Positions 34,301 through 47,328 of a stretch of DNA of 64,000 nt are shown one piece after another. The position numbers were made by a program, and so were the translations under genes. The DNA lies in contig JAUIRK010000945.1 of assembly GCA_030549495.1 (NCBI GenBank), positions 574,001 to 638,000 of the forward strand. The letters are read 5' to 3'. Origin of the DNA: Nectonema munidae. Its lineage: Eukaryota; Nematomorpha; Nectonematoida; Nectonematidae. Below the pieces are notes generated by a model that was not told where the DNA came from, did not search any database, and saw nothing but the letters and a program-made list of their open reading frames with translations. Positions within the stretch are counted from its first letter, which is position 1. Every line of letters begins with the position of its first letter.

Positions 34301-35671
34301 AAAAATGGAATCTTATATCAAAATTTCGAAAAATTAGAACACTTTTTGAAAAAGATATTAAACACCATATATTATGAAAAAAAGTGATATATGTATATAT
34401 AACAATAACAACAATATGTATATTGTATATATAGGACGATATACCCACCACTTTTATCTGAAGTCATTTGCAAAAAACTACAAAACAAAATTTTCAAATT
34501 TCAAAATAAGTTACTATAGTCATGTATATTACATATCTTCACATTGTAAAACTGAAGGTTTAACGCAGCAGGTCTATAATACAAAATTTCACTATTCATC
34601 AGCACTTTTTGCACCTTTAGATCCTTTGGCTATATATTATACCTTTATCAAAAAAGCGCTTGGCTATTACCATAGTATGTATAACCAGCGAAATATAGAG
34701 TTGTAGTTGCAAGATTTGTATATGCATGCATCAATCTTTGGTATATAACGAGTTAACTCTATGTACTATTAAATGTTAGCTTTTTAGTTTAAATTTTATA
34801 CGTCTATTATTTAGTTGTTTTTGTTTATAACTTTTTTGTTTCTTGATCGTTTTAGAGAAGTGGCATGTCAAATTAAAGTTGTAACTAAGCTGATTAATAT
34901 TACATGTATTCGCGGGTATTGATTTTTCTCTCAATCAAATACTAGCAAATTTTATATATTATTTTTTTGAAACTTTAGAGTTGCCATTTTTTAAGCCTTT
35001 TAAGAATGATATGATAGTATTAAATTTGGTTGCACTTTGCAATACCATTTTTAACGAAATAATTTTTTAACTGTAAGAAATCTCATCCTTTAAAAATGTT
35101 TTTGAAAGAGTTTTTTAAATTGAATTAGTTTAAATATTGACTTCTTTATGCGAAACTATAAAAAAAATTTTATTGTTGGAAATTCTTTTCAAATATATAT
35201 TTTTGAGTAATTGTATCATGTTAGTTATTTTGACAATACAATTAATGAAAAATAATGTTAATTATTAAAATTTGTAGAGTTGGGAGATATATATTTTTTT
35301 TTGATGTTTTTTAATAATCAAATGGTGCTTAGAAATAAGAGTGCATTTTAATGTTTGGACGCTTATGAAAAATGAATTAATACAACTTCAAGAAGACTTA
35401 CGCCTAGTTTTATTATTTCCAATTGTGTGTTTTAAGGAGATGGTACAAGAAAATTTCAAGATTGGAAATTAAACTTTGTAGAGAATTTATAGTTGTCTTT
35501 TTGATGCTTTGTGAACATGAAAAAGCTTTTTAAAATTGGTTGTTTATATAGTTTGAGAACTTCGGTATCATGAAAAGTTCTGTTTTTGAGAATAATGTTA
35601 AATACCACTTTAAAGATTTTGTTTTGAATGAAATTTTAAAAAATATCAAATCTTGATAGATTATGATATTT
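34301..35671. other. AT-rich stretch, no supported gene
   Basis: A plus-strand frame of 110 codons at 34374-34706 has no recognisable protein or codon signal. Nothing else stands out. Confidence 0.4.
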
Positions 35672-36780
35672 TTATACTTAACCACATAGTGGGTAGAACT
35701 ATAGAAGCATTTTTATGTAAGTTCCATTGTGAGAAAACTAATAATTCACACAAAGTTATGGACAAAAAAATTTGTGTGTTAAAGAAGATTATATTTAAGA
35801 TGGCATATACTAAAGTTAGTTAGCATTTGTGTGTTTTGAAGAGTTGATATTAATTTTAAGGAGGCATGCAACAAGCTTAGAAGTGTATTTGAAAAATTAA
35901 AATGCAATGCCTCTATGTTGTTTAAAACATGACATTTTTGAACAATACTGTTTTTCGTTGAAGGATTCAACTAGTTTAACGTAAAACTGCTCCACATTAT
36001 CTAAGAATTTTGAAGAACCACTTATATTTTTTTAAGAAGAAAGAATTCTCAAATAGTTGTATTCTCTAGATACATTTCATCCTACTGAGAAAAAGAATTT
36101 GTGTTATGAACAAACACTTTTAGATTTTCAGTAAAGTAGTTTATACACATACAGTTCAATTATAGTTTCCAGGAGAGAATTTATACTTTTCGATTATGTC
36201 TTGCTCTATTTTAGTTGAAGATAAAATTACTAAAAAAAAATTTCCAATATAAAAGAGATACCTTTTAATTAAAACATAGAAGTATCCCTAAATAGTTGTA
36301 TTCATTAGATACATTTCAAATGAAAAACATTTAGCTAAAGTTGCTTTCCAAAAAACTAAAAAAATTCTTCAAGAACTGTAATATTAAAAATAACTGGAAA
36401 CCTTAAGTAAGTAACTTTAATTCAAAAATAAAAAATTATTGATCAAATTTAATTCATCTAAATAGCTAAAAAGTTTGAGATTTTTGGTATTTTTTTTAAA
36501 TAAATATTTAATTTTATTGTATTTTTGCACATCCTCAAAAATCTTTCTTTTTTTTTAAAATGTCATATGTTTTAGAAAACATAGAGGCATTTTAATTTTA
36601 TTTTTTTCAAATACATTTCTAAGCTTGTTGCATGCCTCCTTAAAATTAATTTCATCTACTTTAAACACACAAATGCTATTTTGTGTCCATAACTTTGTGT
36701 GAATTATTAGTTTTTCACCATGGAGCATACATAAAAATGCCTCCATAGTTCTACCCACTATGTGGTTATAAGTATATTGC
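35672..36780. mobile_element. Foldback-type element with long inverted repeats
   Basis: The left arm (about 35672-35945) and right arm (about 36551-36780) are imperfect complements over some 230-260 bases, including CCACATAGTGGGTAGAACTA, TTCACACAAAGTTATGGAC and AGGAGGCATGCAACAAGCTT and their complements. A noncoding spacer of about 600 bases separates them. Arms diverge by indels, so the element is old. No target duplication was identified; superfamily unknown. Confidence 0.65.
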
Positions 36781-38301
36781 TAATTTCCTTTTAACTTTAA
36801 GTTCAAAAGTAAAAATTATCTCAGTGGGTCAAATCCTCCAATAAAAAAGCTTCAAAAATACCTTCAAATTTTGACGTATACCCCCTTACTATTTTTCGCC
36901 ATTGAACTTTTGAATGAAAAACTTGTGAAAAATTGCGTTATTTGGTGATTCAATGGGAATAAAAAAAATGACATAGAAAGATGCAAGGGCGATGACAAAA
37001 TTTAATATTTTTCACAAAAAAAGTCAAAAAAAAAGTATATGGTGAAATCGTAATGCTTACTTTCCTCCAATATATTTGCTCTAATAACATTTGAAGAAAG
37101 TGCTGATGAAAGGATCAAAAGAATAATACTCATATTTCTTATGTTCAATCAGTCTAACAGGAGTGAGCTTAGATACTAAAATTTATAAAATGCTTCTTGC
37201 TTCGACTCTTTAATTTCTTATATAATAGTTGTAGAATCGAAAAATGTTGTGATGTAGATTTCATCGCGTAGATGGAGAAATTTTATATTTACTTTATTAA
37301 ACAAATATACTCCTTGCATGGTGCTACTCTCTCCTCAACGTTTTATATTCTAGCAACTTTAAATTTAGAATTAACTATGCCTTTGTATCTGTCCATCTAT
37401 ATTCTATATATAAGCTGTATTAGACTTTCAATTCTCTGAATTCATCATGTAGATTTATTTGTTTACAAAGCATATGCGTATATGTCTACAGATGAAATAA
37501 ATCTCTCAGCAAAGATATCTTCATGATGTTTATTGGATGTGATAACTCGTGAAACTTAAATTATTGTAACTTGTTTAGAAATAATATTTCTGACAGATAT
37601 GCATAGGTGAAAATTTAAAAAAAAACTGGACACTTTATTAGTGATATTCCAAACTAGTTTGGCAGTATACACTCCTTTTTCAAAGCAAATATATATAAAT
37701 GATAAAAGCATCTTGGTAGGTATATAACAGGCAGCTATTTCCAGTGTTAACGTTTAAAAGATTTTTTAGATTTGGCAACTTCGAAATATAATCACTAATA
37801 GTCTAGCAATGAACCAAAACGCAATTCTCTCTAAACTTTGATATAATTGATTCTTTTGATCTAGAAGTCACAATTGATTGACGCTTGTAGAGATATATTT
37901 ATTTTTCACCACACCGTCCAGAATCAAACACGGACTGTAGAACACAAACAAACACTTTATAAGGATATACGTTTCAAGTTTATTGAGTTGGAAGAATGTA
38001 TGAAGGTTTGTATGTACTGGCTTAATATTTCAATTTTTCTCTCGTTCACAAAATGGACGTGTGGTGGATCACTATAAAATATATTTTTATGGCTGTATTA
38101 TTCAAATAACCCTTCTTCATTATTATTATTATTACTATTATCATCATTTTTGTTTATAAACTTACACATAATATCTTTTCATTTAACCATAATTATCTGT
38201 CATAGTTATATTTATTTATTTTTGTCATTAACACTTCTCTGAACATCACAATTCTTCTATTCTATTAATATAGACTTTTCTTTTACTATGCAAATTCTTA
38301 T
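36781..38301. other. AT-rich stretch, no supported gene
   Basis: No recognised gene or element. A short ATT-rich run lies at about 38118-38140. Confidence 0.4.
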
Positions 38302-39105
38302 TGAACATTTTTCGATTCTTTGATTATTCGACAAATATAATATTTAAAATCGTGCAAATTGCAAAGTATAGGTAATAACTTTTGTAACATCGTATGAGGT
38401 AGCAAAATATGAACAGAAAGTTTGATATTTTTTGATTTTTTAAAGAATATTTTTCGATTCTTTGATTACAGAATTTTATTTTGATTATTTGATAAAATAT
38501 ATTATATAGGTTGGAGATGAATTATCGCGGTATACAGGTTGGAGATGAACCAACGTAGTATACAAATGTATATAGGTAATAACTTATGTAGCATCGTCTC
38601 CCCGAATGAGGTATATCAAATCTTACATCTAGCAGAATGTGAACAGAAAGTTGAACATTGTCTCCCTAGTTATTTGTACATGGAATAGAAACCATCGTAG
38701 TAAACAGGTTGGAGATGAATCATCGTAGTATAAGGTTGGAGATGAATCATTGTAGTATATAGTTTGGAGATGAATCATCGTAGAATACAGGTTGGAGAAG
38801 AATCATCATAATATACGGGTTGGAGATAACACGCAAGTTGTCTACCCGCGTTCAACCGTACAGGTTATGAGAATATATCATTACATATTAGAGAAGAGTT
38901 TTCTAAACTCTTTATACTGAAAATTATTTCTTCAAATATATTACTGTTTTGTTTAAAATACCTATACTTTGCAATTTGCACGATTTTAAATATTATATTT
39001 GTCAAATAATTAAAATAAAATTCTGTGATCAAAGAATCGAAAAATATTCTTTAAAAAATCAAAAAATATCAAACTTTCTGTTCATATTTTGCTACCTCAT
39101 AGCTT
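38302..39105 (+). repeat. Minisatellite cassette with inverted flanks, left arm
   Basis: A head block (38302-38505) reappears inverted at about 38950-39100, enclosing the 28-bp minisatellite units (GGTTGGAGATGAATCATCG...) and the GTCTCCCCGAATGAGG block. The same cassette occurs inverted at about 46440-47231 with more minisatellite units. It looks like a self-contained element carried in each arm. Confidence 0.8.
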
Positions 39106-39110
39106 CAATA

Positions 39111-42100
39111 CTTATTGAGAAAAATTGATTAAAACACATATTTTGATCTATTTATCTTCTCTTTAGAAATTTATATGCAGTAAACAATAATAAAAAAAAT
39201 ATTTATCCAAAACATATTTTTTTCGAATCAAAGTGTAAATCAAACCCGCACTTAAATTTTGGATGATTATTCAAAAGAAGTAAAAAACTAATGTTAATTT
39301 ATAAAAAACCAAAAACTAAAATGATTTTATAAAAATCTAAAAATAAATAGTGGACTACGATTATCCAACAAAACTTGTACATTCGATCTACATTTTTAAC
39401 TTCAAAAATAATTTTAAATTTATTAGAAAAACACTATACTGACCAATAAAAAAACGAAGGTTAATTTATAAAAAAATGGAAAAACTAATACTATTTTATA
39501 AAAATCTACAAATAAATTTAGATTCTGAGAGTAGAGTCGCTTTATAATTGTGCTGGAAATTGTCACATAATATAGGTAAAAATTTGTCCTAATGAAAGGA
39601 GCTTTAGTTTAAAATGCATCCCTTATCTGCTAATTAATGGTATGAAGCCCATGGAAAATAAAAACAGTAAAAGGTATTTCTTAAGTACTTGTGATATAAG
39701 TAATGTATTCTGAAAGCCCATAAAAAATGCTTTAATTTGGTATATCGCATGATGCATTTTGTTGAGAAATGTGAAAGTTATAAGCGTTTTAATATTTGAC
39801 TAAGATTTAAGCTAGGAACACTACAAATAAACTAAGCGTACACTAGCCCGATAAAATAAACCACACACGCGTGCTAAAGATGTGGTGAAGCGTATGCGAG
39901 ATAAGAATTTCCTGCGCTCACAAACGCGTAATGCAACATGTGTTAATCTTTCTTCGCATAGTTAACCGCTAAAATCAATAACAATGGTTTTAGAATCAAT
40001 AATGTGATTTATTCTTCGCACACTGTCGGTATAAAAATAACGAGTGCCCTTCGTTAAAAATTAGAAAGGTTGTATCTAAACTAAATAAAAGTAGACTATG
40101 ATTATCCAACAAAACTCATTATTTCTTCAATGTGGATGCATGCGCACACGTGTTAGATTCGAAAATTATAATTATTTTATAAAAATATAGAAATAAATTT
40201 AGGATTATAGTGAAAAAAAATAAATTCCATGAGATTACTTATTGAGAAAAACTTATTAATACACGTGAAAAAAAAATAAATTAATGAGATTACTTATTGC
40301 GAAAAATTGATTAAAACACATATTTTGATCTATTTATCTTCTCTTTAGAAATTTATATGCAGTAAACAATAATAAAAATAATATTTATCCAAAACATATT
40401 TTTTTCGAATCAAAGTGTAAATCAAACCCGCACTTAAATTTTGGATGATTATTCAAAAGAAGTAAAAAACTAATGTTAATTTATAAAAAACCAAAAACTA
40501 AAATGATTTTATAAAAATCTAAAAATAAATAGTGGACTACGATTATCCAACAAAACTTGTACATTCGATCTACATTTTTAACTTCAAAAATAATTTTAAA
40601 TTTATTAGAAAAACACTATACTGACCAATAAAAAAACGAAGGTTAATTTATAAAAAAATGGAAAAACTAATACTATTTTATAAAAATCTACAAATAAATT
40701 TAGATTCTGAGAGTAGAGTCGCTTTATAATTGTGCTGGAAATTGTCACATAATATAGGTAAAAATTTGTCCTAATGAAAGGAGCTTTAGTTTAAAATGCA
40801 TCCCTTATCTGCTAATTAATGGTATGAAGCCCATGGAAAATAAAAACAGTAAAAGGTATTTCTTAAGTACTTGTGATATAAGTAATGTATTCTGAAAGCC
40901 CATAAAAAATGCTTTAATTTGGTATATCGCATGATGCATTTTGTTGAGAAATGTGAAAGTTATAAGCGTTTTAATATTTGACTAAGATTTAAGCTAGGAA
41001 CACTACAAATAAACTAAGCGTACACTAGCCCGATAAAATAAACCACACACGCGTGCTAAAGATGTGGTGAAGCGTATGCGAGATAAGAATTTCCTGCGCT
41101 CACAAACGCGTAATGCAACATGTGTTAATCTTTCTTCGCATAGTTAACCGCTAAAATCAATAACAATGGTTTTAGAATCAATAATGTGATTTATTCTTCG
41201 CACACTGTCGGTATAAAAATAACGAGTGCCCTTCGTTAAAAATTAGAAAGGTTGTATCTAAACTAAATAAAAGTAGACTATGATTATCCAACAAAACTCA
41301 TTATTTCTTCAATGTGGATGCATGCGCACACGTGTTAGATTCGAAAATTATAATTATTTTATAAAAATATAGAAATAAATTTAGGATTATAGTGAAAAAA
41401 ATAAATTCCATGAGATTACTTATTGAGAAAAACTTATTAATACACGTGAAAAAAAAATAAATTAATGAGATTACTTATTGAGAAAAATTGATTAAAACAC
41501 ATATTTTGATCTATTTATCTTCTCTTTAGAAATTTATATGCAGTAAACAATAATAAAAATAATATTTATCCAAAACATATTTTTTTCGAATCAAAGTGTA
41601 AATCAAACTCGCACTTAAATTTTGGATGATTAATTCAAAAGAAGTAAAAAACTAATGTTAATTTATAAAAAACCGAAAACTAAAATGATTTTATGAAAAT
41701 CTAAAAATAAATAGTGGACTACGATTATCCAACAAAACTTGTACATTCGATCTACATTTTTAACTTCAAAAAAAATTTTAAATTTATTAGATAAACATTA
41801 TACTGAACAATAAAAAAAACGAAGGTTAATTTATAAAAAAAAAGGAAAAACTAATACTATTTTATAAAAATCTACAAATAAATTTAGATTCTGAGAGTAG
41901 AGTCGCTTTATAATTGTGCTGGAAATTGTCACATAATATAGGTAAAAATTTGTCATAATGAAAGGAGCTTTAGTTTAAAATGCATCCCTTATCTGCTAAT
42001 TAATGGTATGAAGCCCATGGAAAATAAAAACAGTAAAATGGTATTTCTTAAGTACTTGTGATATAAGTAATGTATTCTGAAAGCCCATAAAAAATGCTTT

Positions 42101-42480
42101 AATTTGGTATATCGCATGATGCATTTTGTTGAGAAATGTGAAAGTTATAAGCGTTTTAATATTTGACTAAGATTTAAGCTAGGAACACTACAAATAAACT
42201 TAGCGTACACTAGCCCGATAAAATAAACCACACACGCGTGCTAAAGATGTGGTGAAGCGTATGCGAGATAAGAATTCACTGCGCTCACAAACGCGTAATG
42301 CAACATGTGTTCATCTTTCTTCGCATAGTTATGCTCTAAAATCAATCAATAATGTGATTTATTCTTCGCACACTGTCGGTATAAATATAACGAATGCCCT
42401 TCGTTAAAAATTAGAAAGGTTGTATCTAAACTAAATAAAAGTAGACTACGATTATCAAACAAAACTCGTACATTTAATCG
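39111..42480 (+). repeat. Tandem units of about 1,181 bp, left arm
   Basis: CTTATTG.GAAAAATTGATT begins at 39111, 40293 and 41474, giving periods of 1,182 and 1,181 bases. The first two copies are almost identical over their whole length; the third diverges after about 0.9 kb. The right arm holds about two equivalents (to about 44330 and 45250-46435). A recent duplication in one arm is the simplest explanation. Confidence 0.88.
39861..40034 (+). repeat. CpG-bearing module of about 165 bp (eight copies in window)
   Basis: From CACACACGCGTGCTAAAG to CACACTGTCGGTATAA this module is notably less AT-rich than its host repeat and carries CGTATGCGAGATAAGAATT, GCTCACAAACGCGTAATGC and ACATGTGTT. Other copies: 31361-31520, 31623-31780, 41042-41216, 42229-42384 (plus) and 44090-44245, 44350-44503, 45517-45690 (inverted). 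Short frames within it are not conserved as a gene as far as I can tell. Confidence 0.8.
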
Positions 42481-45400
42481 ACATTTTTCACTTGAAAAAT
42501 AATTTAAAATTTATTAGAAAAATATTATACTGACCTATACTACTGACCCATAAAAAGTAAAAAATAAATATTAATTTTCGACAGTTTTATTTAACTATGA
42601 CATTTTAAAATGTTAAAAACCATATTCTGCCTTTGTGAATATAAAATTTTGAAGAAATAATATATAAACTCATCACGTTAATTATTGGTATTTTTTGAAA
42701 CTAGATAAAAGTTGACTGACCTCACATAAAAGCGGATTTTGGAAAAATAAAAATATATTTATTTGTAAAACCTAGCCTATTTTACCCACAAAGAGTATAG
42801 CTTCAAATCTTGTACATTCGATCAACATTTTTCACTTTAAAAATAATTTTAAATTTATTAGAAAAACATTATACTGACCTGTACTACTGACCCATAAAAA
42901 GTAAAAAATATATATTAATTTTCGACAGTTTTCTTCAACTATGAAATTTTAAAATGTAAAAAATCATATTTTACCTTTGTGAATATAAAATATTGAAAAA
43001 ATATTATATAAATTAAGAACGTTAATTATTATTGGTATTTTTTGAAACTAGATAAAACTTGACTGACCTCACATAAAAGCAGATTTTGGAAAAATGAAAA
43101 TATATTTATTTGTATAACCTAGCCTATGTTAACCACAAAGAGTATACCTTTCCAATGATATCATTTTCATTCAATTTTTTTTAAAAATCTTCACATTATG
43201 CGTAAACAAAAAGGTGGTCCGTAATTTTTTCAAAAATTTAGACAAAATTTTTCGAAGTAAAGTCCATTTATTAAAATTTGTTAAAACTTTTGCAAAAATA
43301 AATTATTCTAGAGTATGTAGCAAACGATAAGCTGTGGTTAACATAGGCTAGGTTATACAAATAAATATATTTTCATTTTTCCAAAATCTGCTTTTATGTG
43401 AGGTCAGTCAAGTTTTATCTAGTTTCAAAAAATACCAATAATAATTAACGTTCTTAATTTATATAATATTTTTTCAATATTTTATATTCACAAAGGTAAA
43501 ATATGATTTTTTACATTTTAAAATTTCATAGTTGAATAAAACTGTCGAAAATTAATATATATTTTTTACTTTTTATGGGTCAGTAGTATAGGTCAGTATA
43601 ATGTTTTTCTAATAAATTTTAAATTATTTTTGAAGTGAAAAATGTTGATCGAATGTACAAGATTTGAAGCTATACTCTTTTGTGGGTAAAATAGGCTAGG
43701 TTTTACAAATAAATATATTTTTATTTTTCCAAAATCCGCTTTTATGTGAGGTCAGTCAACTTTTATCTAGTTTCAAAAAATACCAATAATTAACGTGATG
43801 AGTTTATATATTATTTCTTCAAAATTTTATATTCACAAAGGTAGAATATGGTTTTTAACATTTTAAAATGTCATAGTTAAATAAAACTGTCGAAAATTAA
43901 TATATATTTTTTACTTTTTATGGGTCAGTAGTATAGGTCAGTATAATATTTTTCTAATAAATTTTAAATTATTTTTCAAGTGAAAAATGTCGATTAAATG
44001 TAAGAGTTTTGTTTGATAATCGTAGTCTACTTTTATTTAGTTTAGATACAAACTTTCTAATTTTTAACGAAGGGCATTCGTTAAAAATTATACCGACAGT
44101 GTGCGAAGAATAAATCACATTATTGATTGATTTTAGAGCATAATTATGCGAAGAAAGATTAACACATGTTGCATTACGCGTTTGTGAGCGCAGTGAATTC
44201 TTATCTCGCATACGCTACACCACATCTTTAGCACGCGTGTGTGGTTTTGTCGATTGAATGTACGAATTTTGTTGGATAATCGTAGTCTACTTTTATTTAG
44301 TTTAGATACAACCTTTCTAATTTTTAACGAAGAGCATTCGTTATATTTATACCGACAGTGTGCGAATAATAAATCACATTATTGATTGATTTTAGAGCAT
44401 AACTATGCAAAGAAAGATGAACACATGTTGCATTACGCGTTTGTGAGCGCAGTGAATTCTTATCTCGCATACGCTTCACCACATCTTTAGCACGCGTGTG
44501 TGGTTTATTTTATCGGGCTAGTGTACGCTTAGTTTATTTGTAGTGTTCCTAGCTTAAATCTTAGTCAAATATTAAAACGCTTATAACTTTCACATTTCTC
44601 AACAAAATGCATCATGCGATATACCAAATTAAAGCATTTTTTATGGGCTTTCAGAATACTTTACTTATATCATAAGTACTTAAGAAATGCCATTTTACTG
44701 TTTTTATTTTCCATGGGCTTCATACCATTAATTAGCAGATAAGGGATGCATTTTAAACTAAAGCTCCTTTCATTATGACAAATTTTTACCTATATTATGT
44801 GACAATTTCCAGCACAATTATAAAGCGACTCTACTCTCAGAATCTAAATTTATTTGTAGATTTTTATAAAATAGTATTAGTTTTTCCTTTTTTTTTATAA
44901 ATTAACCTTCGTTTTTTTATTGGTCAGTATAATGTTTATCTAATAAATTTAAAATTATTTTTGAAGTGAAAAATGTAGATCGAATGTACAAGTTTTGTTG
45001 GATAATCGTAGTCCACTATTTATTTTTAGATTTTCATAAAATCATTTTAGTTTTCGGTTTTTTATAAATTAACATTAGTTTTTTACTTCTTTTGAATTAA
45101 TCATCCAAAATTTAAGTGCGAGTTTGATTTACACTTTGATTCGAAAAAAATATGTTTTGGATAAATATTATTTTTATTATTGTTTACTTCATATAAATTT
45201 CTAAAGAGAAGATAAATAGATCAAAATATGTGTTTTAATCAATTTTTCTCAATAAGTAATCTCATGAATTTATTTTTTTTTCACGTGTATTAATAAGTTT
45301 TTCTCAATAAGTAATCTCATGAATTTATTTTTTTTCACTATAATCCTAAATTTATTTCTATATTTTTATAAAATAATTATAATTTTCGAATCTAACACGT

Positions 45401-46439
45401 GTGCGCATGCATCCACATTGAAGAAATAATGAGTTTTGTTGGATAATCATAGTCTACTTTTATTTAGTTTAGATACAACCTTTCTAATTTTTAACGAAGG
45501 GCACTCGTTATTTTTATACCGACAGTGTGCGAAGAATAAATCACATTATTGATTCTAAAACGATTGTTATTGATTTTAGCGGTTAACTATGCGAAGAAAG
45601 ATTAACACATGTTGCATTACGCGTTTCTGAGCGCAGGAAATTCTTATCTCGCATACGCTTCACCACATCTTTAGCACGCGTGTGTGGTTTATTTTATCGG
45701 GCTAGTGTACGCTTAGTTTATTTGTAGTGTTCCTAGCTTAAATCTTAGTCAAATATTAAAACGCTTATAACTTTCACATTTCTCAACAAAATGCATCATG
45801 CGATATACCAAATTAAAGCATTTTTTATGGGCTTTCAGAATACATTACTTATATCACAAGTACTTAAGAAATACCTTTTACTGTTTTTATTTTCCATGGG
45901 CTTCATACCATTAATTAGGAGATAAGGGATGCATTTTAAACTAAAGCTCCTTTCATTAGGACAAATTTTTACCTATATTCTGTGACAATTTCCAGTACAA
46001 TTATAAAGCGACTCTACTCTCAGAATCTAAATTTATTTGTAGATTTTTATAAAATAGTATTAGTTTTTCCATTTTTTTTATAAATTAACCTTCGTTTTTT
46101 TTATTGGTCAGTATAATGTTTTTCTAATAAATTTAAAATTATTTTTGAAGTTAAAAATGTAGATCGAATGTACAAGTTTTGTTGGATAATCGTAGTCCAC
46201 TATTTATTTTTAGATTTTTATAAAATCATTTTAGTTTTGGTTTTTTATAAATTAACATTAGTTTTTTACTTCTTTTGAATAATCATCCAAAATTTAAGTG
46301 CGGGTTTGATTTACACTTTGATTCGAAAAAATATGTTTTGGATAAATATTATTTTTATTATTGTTTACTGCATATAAATTTCTAAAGAGAAGATAAATAG
46401 ATCAAAATATGTGTTTTAATCAATTTTTCTCAATAAGCA

Positions 46440-47231
46440 TTGAAGCTATGAGGTAGCAAAATATGAACAGAAAGTTTGATATTTTTTGATTTTTTAAAGA
46501 ATATTTTTCGATTCTTTGATCACAGAATTTTATTTTGATTATTTGACAAATATAATATTTAAAATCGTGCAAATTGCAAAGTATAGGTATTTTAAACAAA
46601 ACAGTAATATATTTGAAGAAATATTTTTTCAGTATAAAGAGTTTAGAAAACTCTTCTCTAATATGTAATGATATATTCTCATAACCTGTACGGTTGAACG
46701 CGGGTAGACAACTTGCGTGTTATCTCCAACCCGTATATTACGATGATTCTTCTCCAACCTGTATTCTACTATGATTCATCTCCAAACTATATACTACAAT
46801 GATTTATCTCTAACCTGTATACTACGATGATTCATCTCTAACCTGTATACTACGATGATTCATCTTCAACCTGTATACTACGATGGTTTCTATTCCATGT
46901 ACAAATAACTAGGGAGACAATGTTCAACTTTCTGTTCACATTCTGCTAGATGTAAGATTTGATATACCTCATTCGGGGAGACGATGCTACATAAGTTATT
47001 ACCTATATACATTATACCTGTATACTACGATGGTTCATCTCCAACCTGTATACCGCGATAATTCATATCAAAGAATCGAAAAATATTTTTTAAAAAATAA
47101 AAAAATATCAAACTTTCTGTTCATATTTTGCTACCTCATACGATGTTACAAAAGTTATTACCTATACTTTGCAATTTGCACGATTCTAAATATTATATTT
47201 GTCGAATAATCAAAGAATGGAAAAATGTTCA
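46440..47231 (-). repeat. Minisatellite cassette, right arm (inverted)
   Basis: Inverted counterpart of 38302-39105, with six or more near-complete 28-bp units between about 46735 and 46880 and two more near 47020-47065, against four or five in the corresponding part of the left arm. The two arms therefore differ in repeat number here as well. Confidence 0.8.
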
Positions 47232-47328
47232 AATCAAAAAATATTTATTCTTTTTAAATCTATTCATCACAATGGCCTATTTACAACATTTGGTTACAGG
47301 TTTGAAAACATTAATGTATAATTAAACA

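Larger units (their letters stand above)
38302..47231. repeat. Giant imperfect palindrome of about 8.9 kb
   Basis: The left arm 38302-43138 and right arm 43336-47231 are reverse complements with very high identity near the centre and at the outer ends. The outer ends read TGAACATTTTTCGATTCTTT and its complement; the inner ends read CCTAGCCTATGTTAACCAC and its complement. A 197-base spacer (43139-43335) is single within the palindrome but matches the end of the copy at 29241-32730. Arms differ by about 0.9 kb, mainly because the left arm has one more tandem unit of about 1,181 bp. No protein-coding gene is evident; similar 80-84-codon frames at 31644-31898 and 43969-44211 are by-products of the repeat. 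Confidence 0.9.

Noticed and set aside
34374-34706. 110-codon plus-strand frame
   Set aside because: No known protein, AT-simple start region and no gene signals.
43139-43335. Palindrome spacer as a replication origin or a gene
   Set aside because: It is simply the terminal part of the repeat module, also present at the end of the 29241-32730 copy, with no distinct signal.
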